Assembly (NCBI RefSeq): GCF_000208745.1
Contig: NC_030855.1
Location: forward strand, 25,363,549 to 25,427,548
Origin: Theobroma cacao
Lineage: Eukaryota; Streptophyta; Magnoliopsida; Malvales; Malvaceae
Reading direction: 5' to 3'
Length of the DNA stretch: 64,000 bases
In this document: piece by piece, positions 10,810 through 23,145 of the stretch
Layout of the letters: each line of letters starts with the position of its first letter
Numbering within the stretch: position 1 is the stretch's first letter
The notes under the pieces: generated by a model
The model's input: the letters and a program-made list of their open reading frames with translations, nothing else
Told to the model about the DNA's origin: nothing
Database searches by the model: none
Position numbers and translations under genes: made by a program

Positions 10810-13800
10810 ATGGCTATTAAGTGTGCTCCAAACTGGGTTTGTTCTCAAATGCCTCACTCTCATCTGGGGACAGCAGATTTGGGGTCTACCCGAGGTAGGA
10901 TTGTGTTGGAGGTGAGGCCTCCCAAATGGAAATGCTGTGCTTTGGGTTCTTCCGCACCTAGAGCTACCTCTGCTATTGAAGGTAAGCCTTACGGTACTGA
11001 AGTCGAGACATTTCAGACTGGGAAAACTGATCAAGTTCAGGACACTGAGTCCAAGGTGTTTCACGAGGACTTGAGTCTTCTTCCTAGTAAGTTAACTCGG
11101 TTATAGTACTTTGGATTGGTTTTAATCTATTGTATTGGGCTGTTGTTCTGTGAGCTTTAAATGTGATGATAGCTATGCTCTGTTCTGTAATTAGCATTAG
11201 TTGAATTATAGAGGAAAACAAATTTTCCTTTTCTTTTTTCAATTTTGATGCAAATATTTCACTTAGGTTGAAAATGATCCAGAAAATATGTTGGAGGGCA
11301 ACGTAGATTAATCCAATTCACTGGCTTTAATGTTTATAGCTATTTGTTGTTAATTTTAATGCAAGGTTCTACTGCAATGAGTTTGTTCCTTAAAAACAGC
11401 CACTCTTATCTGCAATCCCTGTAATGACTGATAATTAGAACATGCTTTAGGATGAATGATGTTTTATATGATATGTAGAATGCCAATTATGAGGTCAATT
11501 ATATCAAATGTCAGTTGTTTGAATGTGCTTCGAGGATACGTAGGTATGAAAAGTTAGAAGATGGTTCTCTATTGTTTCCTGCGTGGAAGCATTGTTTTGG
11601 ACTCTTAGATCCCTTGGAGCTATTGGTTTAGCAGAAAAATAAATCCCAACTGAGAGTTGTTGCCAGGCAGTTAAAGTTGACATTGTTGCTGGCTTTGGAT
11701 GCTTATGATCTCTAGTTATGTTATTTTGAAGCTTCGTGTAATAATTTATGCTGAATTAGGCATCTCTTACCTTTTATGAGCAGAGACGTATAGGTATGGC
11801 TTGAAATTTTCTTTTTTGGAACTTTCAAGTCTCATGCATAATGCCAATCCAATGAGATGGCACTCTCACTTGCATGAATTTGAGGTGTTCTAGGTTTGGA
11901 CGGCTCCCAAATGGACATGTTCTGCATGTGTACAAATAAAACAATATTACTTTTACATGGTTGGAGAATGATTAATTCATGGTTGTTGGCAACAAATATC
12001 TGCCTTTTCAGTTATTAGATTAGTCTCAGATTATAATACTTATATTCATTGGGCTGGAGTATGAATCTGGTTATTTTCTTGAGTTGCAAAGATTTGATTT
12101 AATGTTCAAAGGTATATATGAGTGTGCTATTAAGCAAGAGAAAAATTCTTTGATTGTCAGCATGCACTATAAATTTATTTCCAATTTCTTGTATTATTCT
12201 TTCATAGGGTGTTGTTTGTTATCTTTTAATAACTAGGACCATACATGGTTTTTGTTGATACAGTTTCCAAGATTGAATATATAACTGTTTTGCAGAACCC
12301 CTGTCCGCAACAGGTCTATCAACATGTGATGATGATGATGGTTCAAATATGCGGGTTGCTTATAAGGTCTGAAACTTTTTCGTTATTCTACTGAACATTA
12401 ATGTGTTTCTTGCTATACTTATATTGGCTGTTACCAATTTCAGGGAATGCAAGGTGCATATGGTGAGGCTGCTGCCCTTAAAGCATACCCTAATTGTGAA
12501 ACTGTACCCTGTGAGAAATATGAAAAGGCATTCAAGGTTCTGATCATAAATATTTTTTTGGTATTTTCTTGTTGCATGAATCTATGCAGAAATGATTACA
12601 TTATACAGTTTCATTCTTTTAACAGGCAGTTGAACTTTGGTTAGTGGAAAAAGCAGTTCTCCCCATCGAGAATTCTATAGGTGGTAGCATCCACCGTAAT
12701 TATGACTTACTCCTCCGGCATAGGTTACACATAGTAAGGGAGGTGCAGTTGGCTGTTAATCACTGCCTCTTGGCATTGCCTGGTGTCAGAATGGAGGAAA
12801 TGGATCGTGTTTTAGGCCATCCCGAGGTTAAACATGTTCATACTTCCATATCGTTTTAGTTTCTTGTTTGTTCTGGAAGTTACCTGATGTTTTGGGACAT
12901 ACTAGTAATATATAGTAGATCACTTAGCAATTAGCTTTAGGAAATATGCAAACTTCAAGATATGGCTGATTTGAAGTGCAGACCTTCACATCAGATTCTT
13001 GAACCCTAGCGATATTATCATTTTCAGGCATTTGCTCAATGTGAGATGACACTTAGCAACATGGGCTTTATTAGAGTTAATTCTGATGATTGTGCCTCAG
13101 CTGCTCAGGTAATTTGGGAGATCTTCTTGTGCTAATTCAATTTCCTCATAAGTCATATTTGGACATTTCCTCTTCTTCTGTTTTTCCTGATGTTTTTCAT
13201 TCTAAGATGCTGGAACAGATTGCTGTCTTAACTGGTGCAAGGAATGTTGGCGCAATAGCAAGTGCTCGAGCAGCAGAAATTTATGGGCTTCACATTCTTG
13301 CTAGAAAAGTCCAGGTTAAACCTTCACTTTTTATACGCCTCATTGGTGCCGCGTAGATTCCTTGAAAAAGAAGAATTCTGGCTTTGTAATAGGTTTTGGT
13401 ATCATAGGCTTAGATTGTACAAAATTATGCAGTTATATGGCCTGTGAGTTTAAAATATTTTTATTAGTATAACCTTCCTGTTTTACATGCCTAGGTTGAG
13501 AAAGAGCATGCAGGCACCATTTCTGCAATATCTTTCAATTTCTCTTTGCAGTCATTATCACCATTCTGGTTGGGTGGTGGGAAGTTGGATTGATGGGTAT
13601 TCAACTTGTGTTTTGAACAATCAGTATGGTGTTCACTCTGGCTACTCTGATTTCTTTCTCGGACTCTTCAGTCTATATATCAAAACTTATTCAGTCAATG
13701 TTCTTAAATTGTTACTGCTGTGTCCGAGGCTTGTGTACAATATAGCATTCCTCTTTTGTTTTGGTTTTTATCTGGAAAGATTTTTGTTGCCTTGAATATT

Positions 13801-14739
13801 GATTACTGGAAAAGTCAATTTGATTTGATTTACTTCATCTCATGCATCAGGACGAGGAGCATAACATTACCAGGTATTTGGTACTTGCAAGAGAACCCAT
13901 AATTCCAAAAACTGACAAGCCTTATAAGGTATAACTCCTTGAACTTAGTCACATTTGTTTTATTTGATGGATTAATATCTCAATTTTGTTGATAATGTTT
14001 CCAGACGAGCATTGTTTTTAGTCTAGAAGAAGGTCCTGGCATGCTGTTCAAAGCTTTGGCTGTGTTTACTCTAAGGGGTATAAATTTGTCAAAGGTAAAT
14101 ATAACAAAGTGTTCGGTCTTTGGAGTATCATAATGTCAGAAGATTCTGATTGTTATCTGACCTCTTGGAGCAATTTTTAGATGGAGAGTCGACCACTAAA
14201 AATGCATCCTCTGAGAGTTGATGATTCTGACAAAGGGACTGCCAAGTAAGTGTCGTATTTATTGAGATCTGCTACTGTAAATTGGATCTTGGTAATTCCA
14301 GAATTAAAATGCATATTGATGGGCAATAGATCTTATTGATGCAATATTTTTCAAGGTATGCGTAATAAATATGAAAGAATAAACCAAGCGCAATAAACTA
14401 TTTTTGACATAGAGATTATCGTGAGTAATAAATAGTTAAATTTATGCTATTAAACTGAGCGATGTCTGGTAGCAGGTGCTTCGACTATCTTTTCTATATT
14501 GACTTTGAAGCTTCTATGGCAGAACAGTGTGCCCAAAATGCATTGGCAAATTTAGAGGTCAGTCCTCTCAAACTCCTTAACTATGTCTTTAACTTGTAAT
14601 GATCATAGTTGTTTCCCCCCAAAAGTCCTCCTTTCTTGGCCTAAATTCCTGAAGTCCTTGGGATCCATGTTCTTTTTTCCAGGAATATGCAACATTTCTC
14701 CGCGTCCTTGGTTCCTATCCGATGGATACAACTGTCTAG
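10810..14739 (+). CDS. ADT: Arogenate dehydratase/prephenate dehydratase, plastidic
   Basis: Eleven exons: 10810-11086, 12296-12366, 12444-12536, 12626-12826, 13028-13108, 13207-13314, 13851-13928, 14005-14094, 14181-14245, 14476-14557, 14683-14739; total 400 residues. It converts arogenate (and possibly prephenate) to phenylalanine in plastids. The first about 100 residues look like a transit peptide (Ser/Arg-rich, few acids). The dehydratase domain starts '[20 protein letters not shown]' and holds '[19 protein letters not shown]', 'HCLLALPG' and the essential Thr-Arg-aromatic motif in 'NITRYLVLA'. The C-terminal ACT domain has '[12 protein letters not shown]' and 'ESRP', the phenylalanine-binding signature of feedback control. 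Intron 1 (1.2 kb) separates the transit-peptide exon. The length matches the family. Which ADT isoform this is cannot be settled from one sequence. Confidence 0.93.
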
Positions 14740-15691
14740 ATGGATACTTCTTCAACGAAGTCCATGTTGGTCCGTCACACCTTCAGATGTAGACGGTTCA
14801 ACCCACATGACCTGTACATACGAGTCTAGTCTTGATTCATTTGAAGATGGAGAGATTCTTGGAGTATGTTGAAGGCCTACCGATCAATTCGAAAGCTTCT
14901 TCAACATGACCTACTACTCCCTCTTTCCTTCTTCCTCTATTTAGCCAACCCACATGATCTTTACAAGTCCAGTCTCAATACATTTGTAGATGGAGAGATT
15001 CCTGGAGTATGTTGAGGGCCTACTGATCAGTTCGAAAGCTTCTTCAGCATGACCTACCACTCCCTCTTTCCTTCTTTTCTGTTTAACCTCATAATTCTTT
15101 ACATCCTCCTGAAAGGTGTGTTGTGATATTTCAATGATGAAAAACAATTCAATATCTCTTTATCTTAATTTAAAGAAATAAAAGAAAGTTCTTTGATCTC
15201 TCCGCTAGCATTTAGCTGCTGCAAACCAAGTTTGGCCTTTGTTTTTACAATGATTGGTTTTCAATTATGTTATTCAACTCACCCATAATACAAAACTAAG
15301 CCTTATCTTAGCCTTTAGCCATGGAGAAATGCTCAATGCATGAGATGGATTCTGCGGACTGAGGTGCCTCATTTGTTCATAGGAACTTTATTGTTTTCCC
15401 CTTTTCCGATGACTTCAAGGTAGAAGAATAAAGTCTGGAGACTACCTTAGTTAGGGCATTCAGGCCGACAATATCAGTCTTGACTAATTTAAAGCAAAAA
15501 TCAGTCTCCAAAACCTACTGATAGAGTGATAGTTATGTAACATACTAGATCCAGACCAGATGGGAGTGGAACATTGTTAAAGTTACATAGCAACAACCAT
15601 ACTTAACAGACATACATATTGCTAGCTTATTCCACTACATACTAATTTATTCATATAGTAGCAGGACTATGGAGCCTTTTCTGCCATTTGA
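14740..15691. other. Convergent spacer between ADT and glyoxalase I
   Basis: Holds the 3' ends of both genes and a 147-bp tandem duplication (14802-15095). Nothing else is recognised. Confidence 0.6.
14802..15095 (+). repeat. Two-copy direct tandem repeat, 147-bp unit
   Basis: Copy 1 (14802-14948) and copy 2 (14949-about 15095) both begin CCCACATGA and share TTTG(A/T)AGATGGAGAGATTC, then GGAGTATGTTGA and CGAAAGCTTCTTC. Substitutions are scattered through the copies, so the duplication is not recent. It lies just 3' of the arogenate dehydratase stop codon. Confidence 0.85.
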
Positions 15692-17788
15692 TCACTCTGC
15701 CTGGTTGAGTTCTTTCAGAAAGTCTTCATTGTCAACCAGGACCTGCAGGCATGGAGCAGAATCACATCTTGAGCTTTGTCGACATAAAAACTACTATCAG
15801 AACACTTATAAGAACATTCAAACTCTAGCGAACTTACAAATGCTCATGCAAATGATAGAGACGGTAAAGTTGGCAGCACAACAAAAACTTACTGTTTTCC
15901 AGCCATCAGGATCTAGGAAAGAGGTGATTTTGGTGTTAATTCCGGGAATTGGCCCAGGTTTTCGTGTAACCTTTCCGCCAAGCTCTTGTATAACATGTTC
16001 CACAACCTCACCACTTTTGTATACATCATCAGTACTAATGGCAACCTGGAATGGAGACAATAGTAACTAAAAACAGGGCAAGGGGAAACTTTTCTAAAGA
16101 AGAAATTAAGGCAGCAGCACAGAGGCTTTTGTTCCAAGGATAGCTAAGCAGAAAGTGAGTCTAAAACTGACCTGTGCATATGCATTTCCCTTGGTATATT
16201 CAGTCACTCCATAATTGTAAGTCAACTCAAGAACAATAGTCTCAAGTTCTTCAGCATAACCCATCATGGCTATGGAGTACTGTCCAGAGAACGCAAGAGA
16301 AATGAGAGGATTTAGTAGGCTTTTTGCATTGCTAAAGGATAACTTTCATATCTCCAGCTAAGTAAGCTAAATAAAAAATTCCAAGTAGGACACACTTTAC
16401 CTTGTATTCTGGCCTATCAACCTTCTTTACTAGCTTCATCCCCAGGGCCTGCAAAGAAATCATCGATGAAAAGCAGTGAAATTACTAACTCATCAAGTTT
16501 TTTTCTCAACCCTTTTAGGCAACAAAGTCATAAAAGAGAATTATTTGAGAGCAATGATAGCAAGCAATCATTAGGCCCAAAGCCTCCATATAGTTTATGA
16601 CTATCTTCCAATAAGTCAAAGCACAATGATTTAGCTTTGAAATCGAAAAATAAGTTTAATCGGTGATACAAAATTCAAGCAAAAGGTTACTTTATATTGC
16701 ACTACCTTTTCATAGAATTTGACAGAGCGATATAAATCCCCAACACGAAGCATTACTTGACAGAGTGGCTCAGGAGTAGAAGCTCTTTGGATGAGCTCAA
16801 AAACATAACCATCAGGATCCTTCACAAAAGCAATGACAGTTGATCCACCTTTGACTGGACCAGGCTCTCTAGTAATATTGCCACCCTTTGCACGGATGTC
16901 TTCAACCATTTTGTAAACCTAAAAATTCGAAATGAAACACATTTCAGCATCGCAATGAATCCTTTGCTTGAAGCATTCCAAAAGCACAGAACTTACATCA
17001 GGAGTTGCAATCGCAAAATGCCCAAATCCAGTTCCAATATCATATGAAGTTACTCCATAATCTGTAAAGAAAGAAAAAAGTTCTTAGAGATCATAGAAGT
17101 TCAAGAGAACTAAAAACGAATTAATAATCACACAGCAAAGAATTAAATTTAGAAGCCCCCTTTCATTGTCAGTAAATTCCTTCACTACCACCACCCAAAT
17201 GAAAGGAGCAACAAGCTTAGCTATTGAAAGAAACACAAGTTCAACATTACATACTATAGCCTTAAAGTACCCACTTTAGATTTAACCATAGTGAACTATG
17301 CTGCAATAGACCTAGCAGATCTACATAATTTTGAATAAAAAGGAATCACAGAGTTAACCGTTTGATCAGGACAAGGATGCACAAAAAGCCCTTTGCAGAG
17401 AATATTTCCATATAAAGGAACAAAGATAGCGGGAATCATACTATATGTTAACTCCACGACGAAATGTGACACCTCTGGGCCAAATCCAAGAAAGGCATTG
17501 GAGTATTTCTCTTCAGGAATGTCTCTTTTCCTCAACAGCTTCATCCCAAAACACTCAGTGTAAAACCTGAACACAAATTTATACCACAAAATAAGGACAT
17601 CCAATCCAAGAATCAAAAGAAAACAAAGTACTGAAAAAATGTAAGAACACCCCAAGTTCTAGAAAAGCCTACTTGATAGTACGATCGAGATCACCAACAC
17701 GGTACACAGCATGAAGGAACCGACGCTTATCTTTCTTTGGCCACTCCAACAACTCAGTACTGGGAACTGCAGCTAAACCCTCAGCCAT
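15692..17788 (-). CDS. GLX1: Lactoylglutathione lyase (glyoxalase I), two-domain plant type
   Basis: Eight coding exons on the - strand: 17788-17673, 17566-17442, 17061-16997, 16918-16706, 16448-16401, 16279-16172, 16045-15893, 15742-15692; 292 residues. It isomerises the methylglyoxal-glutathione hemithioacetal to S-lactoylglutathione, the first step of methylglyoxal detoxification. Two tandem glyoxalase domains are evident: the first from '[20 protein letters not shown]' to '[12 protein letters not shown]', the second from '[20 protein letters not shown]' to '[12 protein letters not shown]'. Candidate metal ligands are His in FLHAV, Glu in VVELTY, His in FGHFAIA and Glu in VFELIQ. The start [20 protein letters not shown] has no clear transit peptide, which fits a cytosolic form. 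A 5' UTR intron (17811-18149) is inferred from a matching acceptor and donor. The length agrees with plant GLX1 proteins. Confidence 0.95.
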
Positions 17789-17810
17789 GTTTTCAACAAA
17801 TCCGATTGCC

Positions 17811-18149
17811 CTGTAACACTTCATAAAGCCAACCAAGTATATCAACTCAAAATTACACCTTTAACAGCAAGATTCAATCTTTTTTATTCATTTTCAGCTG
17901 ATTTATCTTTATCATTGAATTCCATCGATAAAAATTGCTTTTTTTTCCAATTTCTATATCAAGATCAAACTGAAGACTGAGACTTTCTCACTGTATCTAA
18001 GTAAGCAAATCAACTGCAACATTACAAAGACGGAACACAACTTCCAATCGTATTACAGCAAACAAACAGCTAACAAAGCACTGACTTGAACCCTAAAATC
18101 GTTTAAAAGAATGAACAAAGAAAACCCTAATTTGGATCTAAGAGCTTAC
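17811..18149 (-). other. Inferred 5' UTR intron of glyoxalase I
   Basis: On the - strand a GTAAGCTC donor at 18149 and a pyrimidine-rich GTTACAG acceptor at 17811 frame an AT-rich segment between a CT-rich leader exon (near 18150-18180) and the start-codon exon. Confidence 0.55.
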
Positions 18150-18180
18150 CAACGATTACTAGAGAGAGAGTGAGTGAGTT

Positions 18181-21100
18181 CGACTAGTCAAATGAAACGC
18201 CACAGGGGAACCCTGTCACCACCAGAAGCTAGAAAGTAATTTATAATCTCTTTCTTAATCATTTCTCGCTAACGTTACTTGTCTGTCACAAAGTGGACCC
18301 AATATCCGACAAGACACGTCTCGACGTTCTTGAAACTGACCAACCAGATGTGTCCTTCTCAAACCCAAAGGAAAAAACCCTTCGTCGTTTTAGACCAAAT
18401 GATTTGGAGGATTGACACCATCTTTGGACTTTGTGGGGAGTCAAATCCTGCAACGGATACTACACGGAAAAAACGTGGCAATATTCAATTTCGGGGGCAC
18501 GTTTTGCTCCTCAGACCGGTCCATAATTTGTATTATCAGAAAGAGAGGCCTTAAGATGTTATTAGAAACGGCTTTTTAACGGGTGAATTCTGTCACTTGT
18601 TCTACGTTATTTTCAGTATGATCTAAGATTATATACATATTCTATGTAGCAATACGTGTTAGCAGTCAAAATCGAACATTTAGGAACAGTAAACCAGTTT
18701 AAGGCTCTAAGATGTTCATTACAAGCAAATATCAGCTTTGTTTGACATCTTAAAAGATTTTTGCAGCATACAGGATGATTAGGAAAGGCTAAAAGGATGA
18801 AGGGTCAATTGCTGATAAAAAGAAGTGGCCACTTTCGGCCATTGGAGAGATGAAGTTTGAAACTTTGCATTTGTTGTCTCAGGACAAGTGGACAAGGCCT
18901 TTGCCCTTTTTAGATTCTTTCTTTTCAGGGCCCCGCTTTGCTTACGACGTCGAAAATCGAAATCAAGCAAAATCTAGGATGGGGTTTGCACCTTTAGTGA
19001 CCAGCAGATGAAAGCAACAAAGAGTGGAAAGTTTCGATGGTGTTTCAGGTCCAAAGTTTCGCAATTCGGAATAAGCGATGGAATGCTTTTGTATTTAATT
19101 AGATTGCCTTGTTCTACACCAAACTCCATAATCTTCCAGCAGAGAGTGGAAAGAATTACCAAATTATGAATTATAAACCCTGTAATTGGCTGTTGGATTC
19201 AGCCATGCTACAGCGAAGCAACACTCCTTTGAGACTAATGACAAAGATATATCGTACTCGTTCTTCAGTCACGTGTATGAGTTGGCTCCAGTGGCCCCTT
19301 CAATAACATCATTGTCGACGTCGCACGCTTTTCTGCCCCAACTATTCATGCACTTTTTCCCTTAGCAACGAAACCCCACCCTCCATTCACAGCCAAACAT
19401 GAGTGCTCCGGGATCCTTCCGAGCTCCAAATGAAGGACCAACACTCTTCATTGTCAAAAAAAAAAAAGGTGACAATTCCTTGCATATTTAGCAAGAAAAA
19501 TAAGAAGAAAAATATGAGGTTACTATACCTGATTGACATCAGGAACTAAACCTGCTTGCCGGCGATCGAAAATTAAGGTAAAAATTTGATTTGGATGTAT
19601 TTTAAAATACCATATCAATGGTAACAAGACAAAGGACTAGTGATAAAGAAAGGTAGGTGGTGGAGTAAAGAAACATTTTAATAAGGAAACCACTTGAATA
19701 ACAGTCAGCAAAGGTCTGCCCTTTTCGATTATATAACCACGAATCATATGGCGAACATTGGGACGAATCAGGTCTCCATTGCTAGCATTGTTCATCCTCA
19801 ACCACTTCAATAAAACAGAGCACTAGTGGTCCTTCGGGGATCTTTCGGGTGTCACTTCCAAGAGAGCTTAAGCTACCATCACTTGCTATGTAAAAGAATT
19901 TAATTAGTACTATGCTTTAAATTAATTATTTTTCAAAGATGCATGCAGCCCTTTCCTAACCCCAAAGGTCAAAATGTACCACTGGACCATGAAGTGATCT
20001 GACGGCCTAGTCGCCACAATTTGGCGTCCTTCTAATGCACATTCAGCCAGGATCCACGGTGGAGGGTTAAGGGTATGAGGCTCCATCCCCTCCCCAGTTT
20101 CCACACTCATGGTCTAACACACGATTGTGAGGTAATATTCGCTATTTAGTGTACTTTTCCTTTGCGGCCACAAGAAAATTAAGATAAATATAGATTTATT
20201 TTTTATGATAGACATTGAAATTACTTATCATCTTGATTTTGATCTTCTTTATTGACAAGAATGGTTGTCTAAGATGTGGGAGCTTTCGGTAGATGACTTT
20301 CAAGACCTTTTTTTTTTTTTATCTTATACGAATTAACATAAATATTTAATGAGCAACATAATTACGTGATAATTGACGTGATTACATGACACAAGTAATC
20401 ACATCATATATCAAGTAAATAAAAATATTAATTGATATTAAATTTAATAATCGATAAATTTTTTATTAACATTAAGAGTTTTTGTAAATACAAATGAAAA
20501 TTGTTTTTTAATATTTTAATTGATCACATAATTTGGTTTTTATTTTGTATGTCTTGCAAAATTTAAAAGAAGATCGAATAAAATCAATTGCTCCGGAGGT
20601 AAGAGGATGAGAATGTTTTGTGGATAACTTTTAAGACCTTTTTATTTTATCTCACAAAAAACCCAAAACAGAAAAAAAAAATTCTCTATTTGTGTGAAAA
20701 TTAGAGAGAGAAAATGAAATGAGATTTTTTTACACCATTTGAAAATAAAAAAAATGAAAAATAGGGAATATAAAGACAAATATTTTTATAGCATGGACCA
20801 CCTTGGTTGAGCCAAATGATTCCTGGGGGAGCTGAGGTCACAAATAATTACATAATTTAAACCACACCTTAATTTCTCCAAAAAAAATATTTATTTATTT
20901 AGGATAAATAATAAAAATAATTCAAAGTAGGGCCAGAAAAATAAATAAATTAAAAAAAAGGGGAGGAAAATGAGAAATCAAGACGACCGCTCTTTCAGCC
21001 TCCAAGCACAAACTTAAAACCTACTGTGACGGAAGCGATGAGCGACTTAGATTAAGCTCCATCCAACGAAAATCCGCCACGTAAGCACGTTGAAGGTATC

Positions 21101-21268
21101 CGGAATAGCGTCCAGGTTCAATGAACCAGGAGCCAGGCATTTCCTCTGCCTATTATTTAACCATTCTATTCCTTCATTCTCATTAACACTAAACACAGAA
21201 GAAAATCTAAAGATCTTTAGTTCTTTCTTGTTCTTCGTTTCTTGAATCAAAGATTGTAATTTTGAGCA
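18181..21268. other. Intergenic, 3.1 kb, no supported gene
   Basis: Contains the divergent promoters of glyoxalase I (left) and APS reductase (right) and AT-rich DNA at 20200-20950. A 62-codon open frame on the - strand, 20110-19922, has a non-repetitive, protein-like composition but no recognisable domain (see findings). No TE coding remnants were recognised. Confidence 0.55.
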
Positions 21269-23145
21269 ATGGCATTCGCTGTTACGTCTTCTTCTTCGAC
21301 TGCGATTTCTGGTTCTGGGTTTTCTCGCTCGGGTGCTTCCTCTGACATCAAAGGTACTTTCTTTTCGGTTATTTTCTCTTTTTTTGTTTGAATTTTTTTG
21401 GTTTATTGTGTTGATTAATGTCTTATTTTGGGGTTTTCCAGCTCCGCAGATTGGTTCAATTCGGTTAGCAGATCGCCATGCAACGGTGAATCTGTCTCAG
21501 AAACGTTGCGCGGTGAGGCCCGTGAATGCGGAGCCGAAACGGAATGATTCCGTGGTTCCTTCGGCAGCAACCATCGTTGCTCCAGGTAAAACTTCAAAAT
21601 TACATTCTTTTTTTTTAAAAAAAACTTGGTTTAATGAAGATTGGAAAAGGCTTAATCGCGATTAATTAATTGGTGGATTAACAGAAGTGTCGGAGAAAGT
21701 GGAGGTGGAGGATTATGAGCTATTGGCCAAGGAACTTGACAAAGCTTCTCCACTCGAAATCATGGATAGGGCTTTGGAGAAATTCGGAGACGACATAGCC
21801 ATCGCTTTCAGGTAACCCCTTCTTTTCTTTTCTACTTCTTAGCTCGAAACTTCATTAGCTTTGACTATTAGTAATTATAATGTTAATAATTTATTATGAC
21901 AAAGTATATAAATAAAATGCAATTTCAAATTAATTAAAGGAAATTTAGATCTCTGTTATGGTAGATTCGAGTGTTGATGGTAATGGGAATTTTTTTTTAA
22001 CTTGTGTAGTGGGGCGGAGGACGTTGCTTTGATTGAGTATGCGAAATTAACTGGTAGACCATTTAGGGTGTTCAGCCTTGATACCGGCAGGCTGAACCCG
22101 GAAACTTATCGATTCTTTGATGAGGTTGAGAAGCATTATGGAATTCGAATTGAGTACATGTTTCCGGATTCTGTTGAAGTTCAGGCATTGGTTAGGAGTA
22201 AAGGGTTGTTTTCTTTCTATGAGGATGGGCACCAAGAATGCTGCCGTGTCAGGAAAGTGAGGCCTTTGAGGAGAGCACTCAAGGGGTTGCGTGCTTGGAT
22301 TACTGGTCAAAGGAAAGATCAGTCTCCGGGGACTAGGTCAGAGGTTGCCGTTGTTCAAGTGGATCCTGTTTTTGAAGGATTGGAGGGAGGGGTTGGAAGC
22401 TTGGTGAAGTGGAACCCTGTTGCCAATGTTGATGGTAAAGACATTTGGAATTTCCTCCGGGCGATGAATGTGCCTGTCAATTCTTTGCATTCCCAGGGAT
22501 TTGTGTCTATTGGTTGTGAGCCTTGCACAAGGCCAGTACTACCAGGGCAACATGAGAGGGAAGGACGATGGTGGTGGGAGGATGCCAAGGCCAAGGAGTG
22601 TGGTCTTCACAAAGGAAATTTGAAACAAGACAGTGCAGCCCAACTTAATGGCAATGGAAATGGGGCTGCCCATTCCAATGGTACTGCCACTCAAAGTGAC
22701 ATTTTCAATAGCCAGAGCTTGGTCACATTGAGCAGGACTGGAATTGAGAATTTGGCAAGATTGGAGAACCGGAAAGAGCCATGGCTTGTTGTGCTCTATG
22801 CCCCATGGTGCCCTTTCTGCCAGGTATCCCTTGTTCCACACTATGCAGAATTTAGTTGAAAAATGTTGGTTTTTGGCTTTAATCTAACGGATCAATGTGT
22901 TAAATGTTGAACAGGCAATGGAAGAATCATATGTTGAATTGGCTGAGAAGCTGGCAGGTTCTGGGGTGAAGGTAGCAAAATTCAGAGCTGATGGTGAACA
23001 AAAGGAGTATGCACAGACGGAGTTGCAGCTGGGAAGCTTCCCCACGATCCTTTTCTTCCCCAAACACTCATCTAGGCCTATAAAGTATGCCTCTGAGAAG
23101 AGGGATGTTGATTCATTGATGGCCTTCATTAATGCCCTTCGATGA
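21269..23145 (+). CDS. APR: 5'-adenylylsulfate (APS) reductase, plastidic
   Basis: Five exons: 21269-21353, 21442-21585, 21685-21811, 22010-22823, 22915-23145; 466 residues. It reduces APS to sulfite with glutathione in the plastid, the main control step of sulfate assimilation. Residues 1 to about 75 form a Ser-rich transit peptide. The reductase domain holds '[12 protein letters not shown]' and '[12 protein letters not shown]'; its four iron-sulfur cysteines are in 'ECCRVRK' (196, 197) and 'GCEPC' (288, 291), and the catalytic cysteine is in 'KECGLH' (316). An Asn/Gly-rich linker leads to a thioredoxin/glutaredoxin-like domain with active site 'WCPFC' (386, 389). Exon 5 supplies the rest of that domain ('[20 protein letters not shown]', '[12 protein letters not shown]'). 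Domain order and length match plant APR proteins and no key residue is missing. Confidence 0.96.
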
